A stretch of DNA of 64,000 bases from Pseudomonadota bacterium (GTDB lineage Bacteria > Chloroflexota > UBA5177), in NCBI GenBank assembly GCA_021324655.1, contig JAJPIP010000035.1:22121-86120 (forward strand). Direction: 5' to 3'. Of the stretch, positions 27,043 to 36,403 are shown piece after piece; the first letter of the stretch is position 1, and every line of letters starts with the position of its first letter. Made by a program: the position numbers and the translations under genes. The notes under the pieces were generated by a model, which saw only the letters and a program-made list of their open reading frames with translations, did not search any database and was not told where the DNA came from.

Positions 27043-28041
27043 ATGACCACCTACGTCATCCGCCGCCTGCTCCAGAGTTTCATCATTCTGATCGGCCTCT
27101 CGCTGGTCTTTTTCCTTATCCTGCACCTGACACCGGGCGGACCCTGTAACGCCGAGGAAGCGCAGAGCGCCCAGTCGGCGGCCATGGCGAAAGCCTGTGT
27201 CTTTCGTTTGGGCCTCAATCAGCCATTGCCGGTTCAGTACTTTAAGTGGATCGGCGGCTACCTCCACGGCGACTTCGGCATGTCGTATCTCGGCATCCCG
27301 GTCTCATCGCTGATCCTGCAGAAGCTGCCGGCGACCGTCCTCCTCATGCTGACAAGCTATCTGCTGCAGCAGCTCATCGCGCTGCCGCTCGGGATGTTCT
27401 CGGCGCTGCGCCAGTACTCCTTCTTCGACCACGTCTTTACGTTCCTCTCCTATGTCGGACTCTCCATGCCGACCTTCTGGCTGGGCCTGATGTTGATCTA
27501 CGGCTTCGCCGTCAACCTCAACTGGTTTCCGACGGCGGGGGTGCAGAGCGCGACCATGCCCATTTTCTGGACAGGCTCGTGGTTCCACCTCTTGGGCCAC
27601 GATCCGGCCCTGGTGCTCGGGGACCTCGCCAAGCACCTCATTCTCCCCGCCATCACCCTCATGGTGATCGGCATCGCCGTGGACAGCCGCTTCATGCGCG
27701 CCTCCATGCTCGAGGTGCTGCATCAGGACTACATTCGCACCGCCAAAGCGAAGGGACTGAAGACACGCCGCATCATCCTGAAGCACGCGCTGCGCAACGC
27801 CATCTTGCCGATCGTCACCAATGTCGCGCTTTTCCTGCCGGCGCTGATCGGCGGCGCCATCATTACCGAAACGATCTTCTCCTGGGCCGGCCTCGGGTAT
27901 GCGTTCTTCACCGCCATTCAGCAAAGCGACTACCCGTACCTGCAGAGCTTCCTCATGCTCACGGCGCTGGCTGTGCTCCTGGCCAACCTGCTGTCCGATC
28001 TGGCCTATGCCTGGGTCGACCCGCGCATCCGCTACGACTAA
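27043..28041 (+). CDS. ABC transporter permease, DppB/OppB type
   Basis: 332 residues, six membrane helices. The start MTTYVIRRLLQSFIILIGLS is typical of DppB. The EAA loop that contacts the ATPase is visible around DYIRTAKAKGLKTRRIILKHALRNA. It is an inner-membrane channel half for the imported peptide or related solute, pairing with the downstream DppC-type protein. Confidence 0.92.
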   Translation: MTTYVIRRLLQSFIILIGLSLVFFLILHLTPGGPCNAEEAQSAQSAAMAKACVFRLGLNQPLPVQYFKWIGGYLHGDFGMSYLGIPVSSLILQKLPATVLLMLTSYLLQQLIALPLGMFSALRQYSFFDHVFTFLSYVGLSMPTFWLGLMLIYGFAVNLNWFPTAGVQSATMPIFWTGSWFHLLGHDPALVLGDLAKHLILPAITLMVIGIAVDSRFMRASMLEVLHQDYIRTAKAKGLKTRRIILKHALRNAILPIVTNVALFLPALIGGAIITETIFSWAGLGYAFFTAIQQSDYPYLQSFLMLTALAVLLANLLSDLAYAWVDPRIRYD

Positions 28042-28058
28042 AGAGGAAGGCATGAGCG

Positions 28059-29036
28059 ATGCAAGAGCCCGATATTGAGGTAACCGGAGCGCTCTCCGAT
28101 CAGGCGCCGTGGCCGATGAGCGCCGCTCACGCCGACGCGGTGATCCTGGACGAGACCGAGGATCAGGTCGTCGCCGAGCCCATCGGGCAGTGGACGCTCG
28201 TCTGGCGCCGGTTCATCCGGCACCGCATCGCGCTCATCGGCGGGGTCATGCTGATCCTGCTGATCTTGATGGCGATATTCGGGCCGCTGCTCTCGCCGGA
28301 GTCGCCGCTCAGCTTCAACTACTTCGCGGGGAACAAGGCGCCGGAGTTGAACTGGCGGTATCTCATGGGGACCGATGCGCAGGGCCACGCCATCATCATG
28401 TACATCCTGTACGGCGCCCGGATCTCCCTCGAGGTTGGCGTCTTCGCGACAGTGCTGACCTCCATCATCGGGGTGCTGGTGGGCTCGATCGGTGGGTTCT
28501 TCGGCGGCTGGGTCGACGCCGTCATGATGCGCCTCACCGATGTCTTCTTGACGCTGCCTTTCCTCCCGCTCCTCATCCTGCTCAGCGCCTATACCGGCGG
28601 CGGCAATATCACCTTTGTCATCCTCATCCTCGGCCTTCTCTCCTGGTCGCCGACGGCGCGTCTGGTGCGCAGCTACTTCCTCAGCCTGCGTAGTCAGGAG
28701 TTCGTCCAGGCCGCCCAGGCACTCGGCGTTTCCAGTCCGCGCATCATGTTCAAGCACATGCTGCCCAATGCCCTGAGTGTCGTCATCGTCTCGTCCACCT
28801 TGAACGTGGCCGGGTTCATCATCGCCGAGGCGGCGATCGACTTCCTGGGCGTCGGCATCCATACGCCGAACGTCAGCTGGGGGCTCGCCCTCGCCAACTC
28901 GGAGAGCTATATCGCCGACGGTAACTGGTGGTGGCCGCTCTTCCCGGGGCTCGCCTTGCTGATTACCGTTCTCTCCGTCAACTTCCTGGGTGACGGCCTG
29001 CGCGATGCGCTGGACGTTCGCGCCAAGGTCGAATAA
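28059..29036 (+). CDS. ABC transporter permease, DppC/OppC type
   Basis: 325 residues. A cytoplasmic N-terminus of about 50 residues is followed by six helices. The EAA loop is EFVQAAQALGVSSPRIMFKHMLPNA. It forms the second half of the channel. GAGGAAGG precedes the ATG at 28059. It lies 17 bases after the previous gene. Confidence 0.92.
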   Translation: MQEPDIEVTGALSDQAPWPMSAAHADAVILDETEDQVVAEPIGQWTLVWRRFIRHRIALIGGVMLILLILMAIFGPLLSPESPLSFNYFAGNKAPELNWRYLMGTDAQGHAIIMYILYGARISLEVGVFATVLTSIIGVLVGSIGGFFGGWVDAVMMRLTDVFLTLPFLPLLILLSAYTGGGNITFVILILGLLSWSPTARLVRSYFLSLRSQEFVQAAQALGVSSPRIMFKHMLPNALSVVIVSSTLNVAGFIIAEAAIDFLGVGIHTPNVSWGLALANSESYIADGNWWWPLFPGLALLITVLSVNFLGDGLRDALDVRAKVE

Positions 29037-29053
29037 CACCAGGGGATGTATTT

Positions 29054-30061
29054 GTGGCATTAGAGACAGAGCAGGCGCAGCGCGCCCCCCGACAGGAGGG
29101 GACGCCCCTCCTGCAGGTCAAGGACCTGCACACCAACTTCCAGACCATGGACGGTGTGGTCAAAGCTGTCGACGGTGTCTCGTTCGATATCCAGCCCGGT
29201 GCCAGCGTCGGCATCGTCGGCGAATCCGGCTCGGGGAAGAGCGTCACCTCGCTCTCCATCATGCGGTTGGTCGAGCGTCCCGGCTGGATTCCAAGCGGGT
29301 CGATTATCTTCCAGGGCAAGGATCTCCTCAAGCTCGACGACGAGCAGATGCGGCGCATCCGCGGCGAAGACATCGCCATGGTTTTCCAGGAGCCGATGTC
29401 TGCCCTCAATCCGGTCTATACGGTGGGCGATCAGGTGGCGGAGATTGTTCGCGCTCATCACAGGGTGGGCAAGCGAGCGGCCTGGGCGCGGGCAGTCGAG
29501 CTGTTCAAGCTGGTCGGCATCCCGGCGGCGGATCGGCGGGTCCACGACTATCCGCACAACCTCTCTGGCGGCATGCGCCAGCGTGTCATGATCGCCATGG
29601 CGCTCGCCAACGATCCCGACCTCCTCATCCTCGACGAGCCCACCACCGCGCTCGACGTGACCATCCAGGCCCAGATCCTCGATCTGGTACGCAACCTCCG
29701 CGAGCGCGTCAACACCGCCGTCCTCCTTATCACGCACGATATCGGCGTGGTGGCGGAGATGTGCGACGAGATCATCGTCATGTACGGCGGCAAGATCATG
29801 GAGCACGGCACCACACACCAGATCATCGACGACCCGAAGCACCCCTACACGCGTGGTCTGCTCGCCGCCATCCCCGCGATGGGCATGAAGGGACAGCGTC
29901 TGACCGTCATCCCCGGGACCGTGCCGAGCCCCTTACGGATGCCGTCCGGTTGTCCTTTCCGCACTCGCTGCCCCAACGTCATGGACGTCTGCAGCAACTA
30001 CCCCACCTTGAAGACGCTGGACGACGGCCGCCAGGTGTACTGCTGGCTCTACGAGCGCTAG
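29054..30061 (+). CDS. ABC transporter ATP-binding protein, OppD/DppD type
   Basis: 335 residues. Walker [12 protein letters not shown] signature LSGGMRQR, Walker [13 protein letters not shown], and the H-loop in LITHDIG are all intact. The C-terminal oligopeptide-ATPase extension has the Cys-containing [12 protein letters not shown] segment, which in this family can hold an iron-sulphur cluster. GTG start. Confidence 0.93.
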   Translation: MALETEQAQRAPRQEGTPLLQVKDLHTNFQTMDGVVKAVDGVSFDIQPGASVGIVGESGSGKSVTSLSIMRLVERPGWIPSGSIIFQGKDLLKLDDEQMRRIRGEDIAMVFQEPMSALNPVYTVGDQVAEIVRAHHRVGKRAAWARAVELFKLVGIPAADRRVHDYPHNLSGGMRQRVMIAMALANDPDLLILDEPTTALDVTIQAQILDLVRNLRERVNTAVLLITHDIGVVAEMCDEIIVMYGGKIMEHGTTHQIIDDPKHPYTRGLLAAIPAMGMKGQRLTVIPGTVPSPLRMPSGCPFRTRCPNVMDVCSNYPTLKTLDDGRQVYCWLYER

Positions 30062-30071
30062 GAAGACAAGA

Positions 30072-31082
30072 ATGACCGAGGTATTGAGCGAGCAGCAGCC
30101 GGCCGCAACGGCCAGTGACGTCCTGCTCGATGTGCGCAATCTGAAGACGTACTATCCCGTCCTGGGCGGCGTCATGCGCCGGCGTATCGGCTGGGTCAAG
30201 GCCGTTGACGATGTCTCCTTCAGTATCAAGCAGGGCGAGACTCTCGGACTGGTGGGAGAGTCCGGTTGCGGCAAGACGACGACCGGCCGCTCCATCGCTC
30301 GCCTGCTGAAGCCCCAATCCGGACAGATCATCTTTGAGGGGAAGGATCTGCTTGCCCTCAAGGGAAAAGAGCTAAAGCGCGTTCGCCGCGACCTTCAGAT
30401 CATCTTCCAGGATCCGTATTCCTCCCTCAATCCGCGCATGCCGGTCGGGGAGATCATCGGGGAAGGGTTGATGGTCCACGGTATGAAGGATCGCCGCGAG
30501 CGCGAAAATACCGTCAAGTATTTCCTCGACGTCGTCGGCCTGCGGCCCGAGTACGCCCGCCGCTATCCGCACGAGTTTTCCGGCGGCCAGCGGCAGCGCA
30601 TCGGCATCGCGCGCGCTCTGGCACTGCGCCCCAAGCTCATCGTCTGTGACGAGCCGGTCTCGGCACTCGACGTCTCGATCCAGTCCCAGGTGCTCAATCT
30701 CCTCAAGGATCTGCAGAAAGAGTTCGGCCTGACCTACCTCTTCATTGCCCACGATCTGAGCGTGGTCGAGTACATGAGCGACCGTGTCGGCGTGATGTAT
30801 CTCGGCAAGATGGTGGAGATGGCGGAAGCCATCGATCTCTACGCCAACCCGCGCATGCCGTACACACAGGCCCTCCTCTCCGCCATCCCCATGGCGAATC
30901 CCGCGATGCGGTCCCAGCGCCAGCGCATCGTTCTGCAGGGAGACGTGCCCAGCCCACTCAACCCGCCGTCGGGTTGCCCGTTCCGCACGCGGTGCTGGAT
31001 GGCCCAGGAAGTCTGCGTCGAGGTCAACCCGCCCCTCCGCAACGTCGGCCCCGAACACGACGCCGCCTGTCACTTTGCGTAG
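30072..31082 (+). CDS. ABC transporter ATP-binding protein, OppF/DppF type
   Basis: 336 residues. Walker A GESGCGKT, signature FSGGQRQR, Walker [14 protein letters not shown]-loop FIAHDLS, and the family C-terminus [17 protein letters not shown]. It is the second ATPase and completes the importer. The stop runs straight into a fragment of the GC-rich repeat that precedes the next gene. Confidence 0.93.
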   Translation: MTEVLSEQQPAATASDVLLDVRNLKTYYPVLGGVMRRRIGWVKAVDDVSFSIKQGETLGLVGESGCGKTTTGRSIARLLKPQSGQIIFEGKDLLALKGKELKRVRRDLQIIFQDPYSSLNPRMPVGEIIGEGLMVHGMKDRRERENTVKYFLDVVGLRPEYARRYPHEFSGGQRQRIGIARALALRPKLIVCDEPVSALDVSIQSQVLNLLKDLQKEFGLTYLFIAHDLSVVEYMSDRVGVMYLGKMVEMAEAIDLYANPRMPYTQALLSAIPMANPAMRSQRQRIVLQGDVPSPLNPPSGCPFRTRCWMAQEVCVEVNPPLRNVGPEHDAACHFA

Positions 31083-31107
31083 GGGGTGAGGCGGCCCTCA
31101 CCCCTCC
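31083..31107. repeat. Fragment of the dispersed GC-rich palindrome
   Basis: GGGGGTGAGG and CCCTCACCCCT flank a short CGG centre directly after oppF. The same GGGGTGAGG / CCTCACCCC elements occur at 20711-20905 and 23181-23196. The unit supplies the sequence around the start of the following gene. Confidence 0.45.
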
Positions 31108-31115
31108 ACCCTCCC

Positions 31116-32498
31116 ATGCGCCATTCCCCTCACTTCATGTCCGCGGCCGGACCGTGGGATCTCGCTGCCCTCGCGCGGTCCATCGCCGACATTCACCACC
31201 GGCTTGAAACCATTCCCCCGCGCATGCCGATTGCCGTCGGCATGGCAGCCGACCCCGTCTCGGTCGCGGCGCTTCTGGCCGCCGAGGATGGACGGCGGCC
31301 GGTCCTGCTGCTTCCCCCCCAGGTCGAGGCGCGCGAACGGGAGAACCTCCTGGCGGCGGTTCGACCTGCCGCCCTCGTTGCCCCGGCGCGTGTCCCGTGG
31401 GTGCAGCGCCTTCCGGGCACCGGCTCCGACGTCGCCGGCGGCGTGATGATCTCCCTGCCGCTGCCGGACACGTCACACGATCTCGGCGATGTGATCTGCC
31501 AGCGCACCTCCGGGTCAATGGGACCACCGCGCCTCGCCGTGCGATCCCGTATCGGCATCGAAGATGAAATACACGCTCTGGAGGGCCGAATCAGCTTTGC
31601 CGGGGAGCGGATCCTGTGCGCGTCCTCGCTTGCCCACTCCTACGGGCTGATCGCGGGACTGCTCGCTCCGGCCCGGCATGGTGCCGCCCACATTGCGTTT
31701 GCCGGCTCGGCGCAGGAAGCCTGCCGGCTTGCCGCTACAACGCGCCCGACCCTGATCGTCGGTCTTGCCTCGACCTATCAGGCCTTCCTCGACCACGATC
31801 TGCCGGGGGCCTTTCTCACCGATGCTCGTGTCCTGCTCAGCGCCGGCGCTCCGCTGCCCGCCGGCCTCTTCGACGCCTTTTGGCGGCGCTACCATCTGCC
31901 CATCCGGCAGGATTACGGCACGACGGAGACGGGTACCATCTCGCTCAACTATCCGGACGCTCCCGATCCCGAGAGCGTCGGTGTCCCATTACCGCATCTA
32001 CACGTGCGGGTCGTTCCGGCCGGTGATGCCGGGGACGAAGTACAGGTCCGGGGACGTGCCGTGGCAGCGGGATATCTGGATCGGGAAGAGATCCGCGCGG
32101 CGAGCGACGGCGACGGGTGGTACCAGACCGGTGATGGTGGAACCGTGCGGGAGGACGGAAGGCTTTGTCTCGGCAGTAGACGGCGTGAACCGATCGTGGT
32201 GGGCGGTGTGCCCATCGCGCCCGATGCCATCGAGCGCGCCCTCCAGGATGTGTCGGGCGTGGTCGAGGCAGCGGTCGTTCCCGCGAGGCGGGGCGGGCAG
32301 ACGGCGATCAAGGCAGTGCTGGTGGCTCCAAACGTCAGTGAAGACGAGATTCGCCGGGGCCTTGCTCGCTGCCTTCCTCCCGACGCCATCCCTAGCGTCA
32401 TCATGCCGATCCCCGCCCTGCCGCGCAGCCCCGCCGGCAAGATCCTGTACAGCAAACTGGAGTCGGACGCCCCATACAGCGCCGACCAATCCGACTGA
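31116..32498 (+). CDS. AMP-binding (acyl-CoA synthetase-like) enzyme
   Basis: About 460 residues of the adenylate-forming superfamily. The phosphate loop is QRTSGSMGPPRLAV, the A5 motif is QDYGTTETG, a YQTGDGG segment corresponds to A7, and the catalytic lysine is in SPAGKILYSKL. It is short for an acyl-CoA synthetase, because the N-terminal subdomain is reduced. Acid substrates cannot be predicted. Starts at 31086 (GTG), 31116 or 31137 are possible, none with a good ribosome site. It follows the transporter operon and may activate the imported solute, but this is inference. Confidence 0.8.
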   Translation: MRHSPHFMSAAGPWDLAALARSIADIHHRLETIPPRMPIAVGMAADPVSVAALLAAEDGRRPVLLLPPQVEARERENLLAAVRPAALVAPARVPWVQRLPGTGSDVAGGVMISLPLPDTSHDLGDVICQRTSGSMGPPRLAVRSRIGIEDEIHALEGRISFAGERILCASSLAHSYGLIAGLLAPARHGAAHIAFAGSAQEACRLAATTRPTLIVGLASTYQAFLDHDLPGAFLTDARVLLSAGAPLPAGLFDAFWRRYHLPIRQDYGTTETGTISLNYPDAPDPESVGVPLPHLHVRVVPAGDAGDEVQVRGRAVAAGYLDREEIRAASDGDGWYQTGDGGTVREDGRLCLGSRRREPIVVGGVPIAPDAIERALQDVSGVVEAAVVPARRGGQTAIKAVLVAPNVSEDEIRRGLARCLPPDAIPSVIMPIPALPRSPAGKILYSKLESDAPYSADQSD

Positions 32499-32539
32499 TC
32501 GCTGAGACCGACGTGTCGATGGGGGCGGCCTGACGCCTC

Positions 32540-33277
32540 TTACGGCCAGCTGGTCTCCGTCATGGGCGTGACGATCGCTTCCTGCAGCGCTGATTCTTTG
32601 GGCATCTCCAGCGCCAGCAGGATCACCTTCGCCACATTCGCCGGGTCCTGTAGGTTCTCCTCCTGCGGCATCGGGATGCCCTGCTCGGCGAAACGGTCGA
32701 AGAAGTGGGTGCGCATGCCACCGGGAATGATCGTCGTCACCCGGATGCCGTAAGGCCGTCCTTCCACGCCCAGCCCTCGTCCAAACCCGACCAGGCCCCA
32801 CTTTGATGCGTGATACGCCGCCGCATTGGCCCAGGCTCGAGTGGCGGCGGTGGAGGCGATGTTGACGAAGTGACCGTCGCCGCGCTCGCGCATATGCGGG
32901 AAGGCGGCGCGGGCGAAGAGAAAAGGGGCGCGCAGGTTGACGTCGATCACCTGATCCCACTGATCGATCCGCATCTCTTCGACCGACACCGTGTGATCGA
33001 CCGCCGCGTTGTTGACCACGATACCGAGTGAGCCCCATTCGCGCAGCACACGATCAACCGCTGCCTGGACCTGCTCTTCCCTGCTCACGTCGGCGCCGAT
33101 TGCCATGCTCTTGCCGCCCTGCGCGATCAGTTCCTCGCAGGTCTGCCGGGCCCGGTCTTCGCAGATATCGACGCATGCCACCGCCGCGCCGGCCCCGGCC
33201 AGGGCCCGAGCGGTGGCGGCTCCCAGGCCGCTGCCTGCTCCTGTCACGATCGCCGTTTGTCCGTCGAGAGTACCCAC
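32540..33277 (-). CDS. Short-chain dehydrogenase/reductase at the end of the heptose operon
   Basis: 245 residues of classical SDR: VTGAGSGLGAATARALAGAG for NAD(P), NNAAVDH, catalytic Ser in NIASTAATRA, and YHASK. GTG start after AGGAG. It is last in the nine-gene minus-strand operon. It is not an HldD-type epimerase, which would be an extended SDR of over 300 residues, so the operon lacks a recognisable epimerase. It could modify a sugar or be unrelated. Confidence 0.82.
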   Translation of the reverse strand: MGTLDGQTAIVTGAGSGLGAATARALAGAGAAVACVDICEDRARQTCEELIAQGGKSMAIGADVSREEQVQAAVDRVLREWGSLGIVVNNAAVDHTVSVEEMRIDQWDQVIDVNLRAPFLFARAAFPHMRERGDGHFVNIASTAATRAWANAAAYHASKWGLVGFGRGLGVEGRPYGIRVTTIIPGGMRTHFFDRFAEQGIPMPQEENLQDPANVAKVILLALEMPKESALQEAIVTPMTETSWP

Positions 33278-33285
33278 AGTCGCTC

Positions 33286-34161
33286 CTATAAAGAGTGTGA
33301 TGAGGCGAGCGCTTGCGGCGCGCCTAAGGTGGGGTGCACGTTGAACTCCTCGATCAGCTCCCCAAACAGCTCGGTGGCGTTACGAGTGCGATCCGGCACA
33401 TTGGTGGGAAGGTCGAGGTGATAGGTTCCGGCGGGCAGAATGCCGCAGCCGCCGTACTTACGGATCAAAAGGAACTGCGCGACGACTTCCTCGCCGGAAT
33501 GATTGGGCGGCAGGCGATCCCACCAGGAGAAGCCGCCGACATCCAGCAGCTTCGCCCGGTCGTAGAGCACGTTGGCGCCTCCGACCCAGGCCACCTTGTA
33601 GCGCACCGTTCGCTCGCCCCGGCAGAGCCGCTCCTCGAGGTGCAGCGGGTTGGCGGCGTTATTGACGAGATGCCGCTCATAGGGAATCGCGTCCGGCGTG
33701 AACGGCTCGGGACGCACCGGACCGTCCCACAGCTCGATGTGCTGCTGGTGTGGCCGCACGTCATCCAGGTAGTGCAGGCCGGTCGCCGCGCAGCCGACGA
33801 AGCCGCACCTTTCGGCGCGGATCACGTCCAGCATGCGCTGCATCACCGGGGGATCGAGGATGACGTCGTCGTCGAGATAGTGGACGTACGGGGCGGTGCT
33901 CTGCGACAGCAGGAAGTGCCGCTGCTCCGCCTGCCCCCGCCGCGGCACGTGTCGGTGCAGCGCCACGTCATGTCCATGCCGCCGCAGCGCCCGGACCAGC
34001 ATCTCGATCTCGAGGTCGTCCAGATAGTCGTCGTCGGGGTCGGCTTGCGAGGAGACGACGACGTTGAAGTCCCTAAAGGTCTGGCCGAGGAGGCTGGTCA
34101 GGACGATAGCCAGTCCCGTCTTGCGGCGGTAGGTCGGAATCAGGACGTCGACCAGGGCCAC
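33286..34161 (-). CDS. Glycosyltransferase family 2
   Basis: 291 residues with a GT-A fold. The N-terminus VDVLIPTYRRKTGLAIVLTSLLGQ is typical, and the metal-binding DxD-like site is HYLDDDVILDP. WWDRLPPNHSGEEVV resembles the acceptor-side region of family 2. It starts with GTG directly after the stop of the GT4 gene, so the two are coupled. It probably adds a sugar to the same glycan as its neighbours. Confidence 0.85.
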   Translation of the reverse strand: MALVDVLIPTYRRKTGLAIVLTSLLGQTFRDFNVVVSSQADPDDDYLDDLEIEMLVRALRRHGHDVALHRHVPRRGQAEQRHFLLSQSTAPYVHYLDDDVILDPPVMQRMLDVIRAERCGFVGCAATGLHYLDDVRPHQQHIELWDGPVRPEPFTPDAIPYERHLVNNAANPLHLEERLCRGERTVRYKVAWVGGANVLYDRAKLLDVGGFSWWDRLPPNHSGEEVVAQFLLIRKYGGCGILPAGTYHLDLPTNVPDRTRNATELFGELIEEFNVHPTLGAPQALASSHSL

Positions 34162-35430
34162 CTACCCCACCTCCACGCCGCCGAGGGTGAGAGCCGGCGC
34201 CTCGTGCCCCGCGCTCACCAGGAGGTCGGCGTACAGCGAGGCGGTGCGCCACGCGCCGGTGGCCCAGGTGAAGTCGCGCTTTACCCGCTCGCGTGCTGCC
34301 CGTCCCATCTTGTCCCGGAGCATTCGATCGTCCAGGAGGCGTCGCAGCGCGTCCGCCAGCGCTTTCGGATCACGCGGCGGGACGAGGAGTCCCGTCTCGC
34401 CGTCGGAGATGGTGTACGTGATGCCGCCGACTGCCGAGCCGATCACCGGCCGGCCGCACGCCATCGCCTCCAGAGGGGTGAGCCCGAACTGCTCGTACCA
34501 GGGCGTGGTCACCACGGTGTCGGCTGCGCTGTAGTAGTAGCGCAGGACATCCGGCTGGCGCTTGCCGGTGAACCGGATGCGGTCGGTGACGCCCAGCTCA
34601 GCCGCCAGATCCTGCAGGACACCGATCTCCGGTGTCGCGTCACGGTCCGGCTCGACGCTTTCCCCGCCCACGATCAGGAGCATCACCGGGAGATCCTCGA
34701 GGTACGGAAGCGCCCGGACGACGTTGCGGATATCCTTGCGCGGCAGCAGACGCCCGATATAGCTGATCACCAGCTTGTCGCCCGGAATCTCGACGAGGGT
34801 ACGCGCCTCGTGGCGCGGTACGGGAAAGTAGAGGGCCGGATTGACGGCGGAGGGAATGACCACGACCTTCGCCGGGTCCGCGCCGTACCGATCGATCAAC
34901 TCATCCTGCTCCCAGGGACACTGGGCGATGATCCGGTCGGCCGCTTCGACGATCCCGAGCTCCACCGCGATCCGCTCGGGCGGGCTGGTGTCGTCCTTCC
35001 CCTGAAATTGCTGCTTCGTCTTGCCGGTCGCATGGAAGATCTGCACGAACGGGATCCCCAGCTCCTGCTTGGCCTCCGCGGCCGCCCAGCCCGACATCCA
35101 GAAGTTGCCGTGAATCAGGTCGTACCCGCCGGAGCGCGCCGCGAAGTGGAGGAAGTCGTCACGAAACTCCGGCATGTACGGCCAGATGTCGTCCTTGAAG
35201 AGCGGGACGGCCGGACCGGCCTTGAGGTGGATGACACGCACGCCGCGCGCCAGCGGAACGACGCGGCGCGCGTTCGGATCGTCGCGCCGGACGAAGACGT
35301 CGACCTCATAGCCGAGCCGGGCCAGGTTGCGGCTCATCTCGTCGACGTACACGTTCTGGCCGCCGCTGTCCACCCCGCCGCGTACTGCGAGCGGACTGGC
35401 GTGTTCGCTCAAAAAGGCAATTCTAGCCAC
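34162..35430 (-). CDS. Glycosyltransferase family 4
   Basis: About 422 residues with a GT-B fold. N-terminal VDSGGQNVYVDEMSRNLARLGY binds the acceptor side. The C-terminal nucleotide-sugar domain has FTGKRQPDVLRYYYSAADTVV and the EX7E region PWYEQFGLTPLEAMACGRPVIG. This resembles sucrose-phosphate synthase/MshA-like retaining enzymes. GTG start at 35430 overlaps the upstream gene by eight bases; the extra upstream frame lies within that gene. Confidence 0.88.
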   Translation of the reverse strand: MARIAFLSEHASPLAVRGGVDSGGQNVYVDEMSRNLARLGYEVDVFVRRDDPNARRVVPLARGVRVIHLKAGPAVPLFKDDIWPYMPEFRDDFLHFAARSGGYDLIHGNFWMSGWAAAEAKQELGIPFVQIFHATGKTKQQFQGKDDTSPPERIAVELGIVEAADRIIAQCPWEQDELIDRYGADPAKVVVIPSAVNPALYFPVPRHEARTLVEIPGDKLVISYIGRLLPRKDIRNVVRALPYLEDLPVMLLIVGGESVEPDRDATPEIGVLQDLAAELGVTDRIRFTGKRQPDVLRYYYSAADTVVTTPWYEQFGLTPLEAMACGRPVIGSAVGGITYTISDGETGLLVPPRDPKALADALRRLLDDRMLRDKMGRAARERVKRDFTWATGAWRTASLYADLLVSAGHEAPALTLGGVEVG

Positions 35431-36403
35431 TGGCTGCCATCCCTCCTGACGACCGCCGTAGCGCAATGGCACGCCCAAACGCATCGTCCCAGGCTTGTCG
35501 GAATCGATCCAGACTGAAGCGCTCGCGCGCCAGAGCACGGGCATTCTCGCCGAGGGCGCGCGCTTCTTCCGGATGCGCGATCAGGTAGCGCATCCGATCG
35601 ATCAGGTAGTCAACATCGCAGGAGATAAATCCGTGCACACCATCCTGTAGAACGGAGGGGACCTCGGTGGTGGCGAGCGCGACGATCGGCATGCCGATTG
35701 TCATGCCCTCGATGACCGCCAGCGGCAGGCTGGTGTAGCGCATCGGGCTGAAGAGGAAGCGGTACTCGGCGACGCGGTGATGGAGGTGACGGTAGGGAAT
35801 ATCGCCCAGGCCGCCGAACTCTTCCGTCTCCATGCCCGCGATGTCGAGAGGGATGTCCTCCCGGGCGCGCAGGAAGATGTCGTAGCCGGCGATGCGTGGC
35901 CGCCGTTGCATGCCGTTGACAATCGTGATGCCGGCCGGCCGTGTCCCTCGATACCGCGCATCCGGCGCGATGGCCACGCTGTGCTCGACCACCGCCGTCG
36001 GCGTCTGTCCGTTGTCCCACATCAGCCGGTTGAAGTGCGTCACATGGACCAGCAGCATGGTGGGATCGTCCACCGGGTGCCGGGCGTCATAGGGGCTGGC
36101 CTTCGGCGTGTTGTGCTCCAGATAGATGGAAGGTAGGGCACGCTGCCGGGCGGTGAGGATCTCCTCCGCGTCGGGATGGAGGTTCTGGGATGTTTGGTAG
36201 ATGATGAGGTCGAGATCGAGGTCGCGTACCCGCTCCGCCGGCACCTCGTGGACGTTGTCCGGCGTGTCGAAGGTCGGCCCTTTGCCCATGTAGCCGGACG
36301 GCTTGCCGGGCTTGGTGGGGAGATACCAGTCGTGATCGGTGCGCGCTAGGGCATTGAGGTAGCTGCCGTGGATGTGCCAGATCAGGATCTTCAGGCGTTG
36401 CAT
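35423..36403 (-). CDS. Glycosyltransferase (GT-B fold)
   Basis: About 326 residues from the ATG at 36403. The C-terminal half has the family 1/4 pattern RFLFSPMRYTSLPLAVIEGMTIGMPIVALATTEVPSVL. The N-terminal half (LKILIWHIHGSYLNALART) is that of a short GT-B enzyme. Donor and acceptor are unknown. It overlaps the upstream GT9 gene by 13 bases and the downstream GT4 gene by eight. Confidence 0.75.
   Translation of the reverse strand: MQRLKILIWHIHGSYLNALARTDHDWYLPTKPGKPSGYMGKGPTFDTPDNVHEVPAERVRDLDLDLIIYQTSQNLHPDAEEILTARQRALPSIYLEHNTPKASPYDARHPVDDPTMLLVHVTHFNRLMWDNGQTPTAVVEHSVAIAPDARYRGTRPAGITIVNGMQRRPRIAGYDIFLRAREDIPLDIAGMETEEFGGLGDIPYRHLHHRVAEYRFLFSPMRYTSLPLAVIEGMTIGMPIVALATTEVPSVLQDGVHGFISCDVDYLIDRMRYLIAHPEEARALGENARALARERFSLDRFRQAWDDAFGRAIALRRSSGGMAASG

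Noticed and set aside
33334..35517. A 727-residue open frame on the plus strand
   Set aside because: It is antisense to two well-supported glycosyltransferase genes and has Arg/His/Gly-rich composition typical of GC-rich shadow frames.
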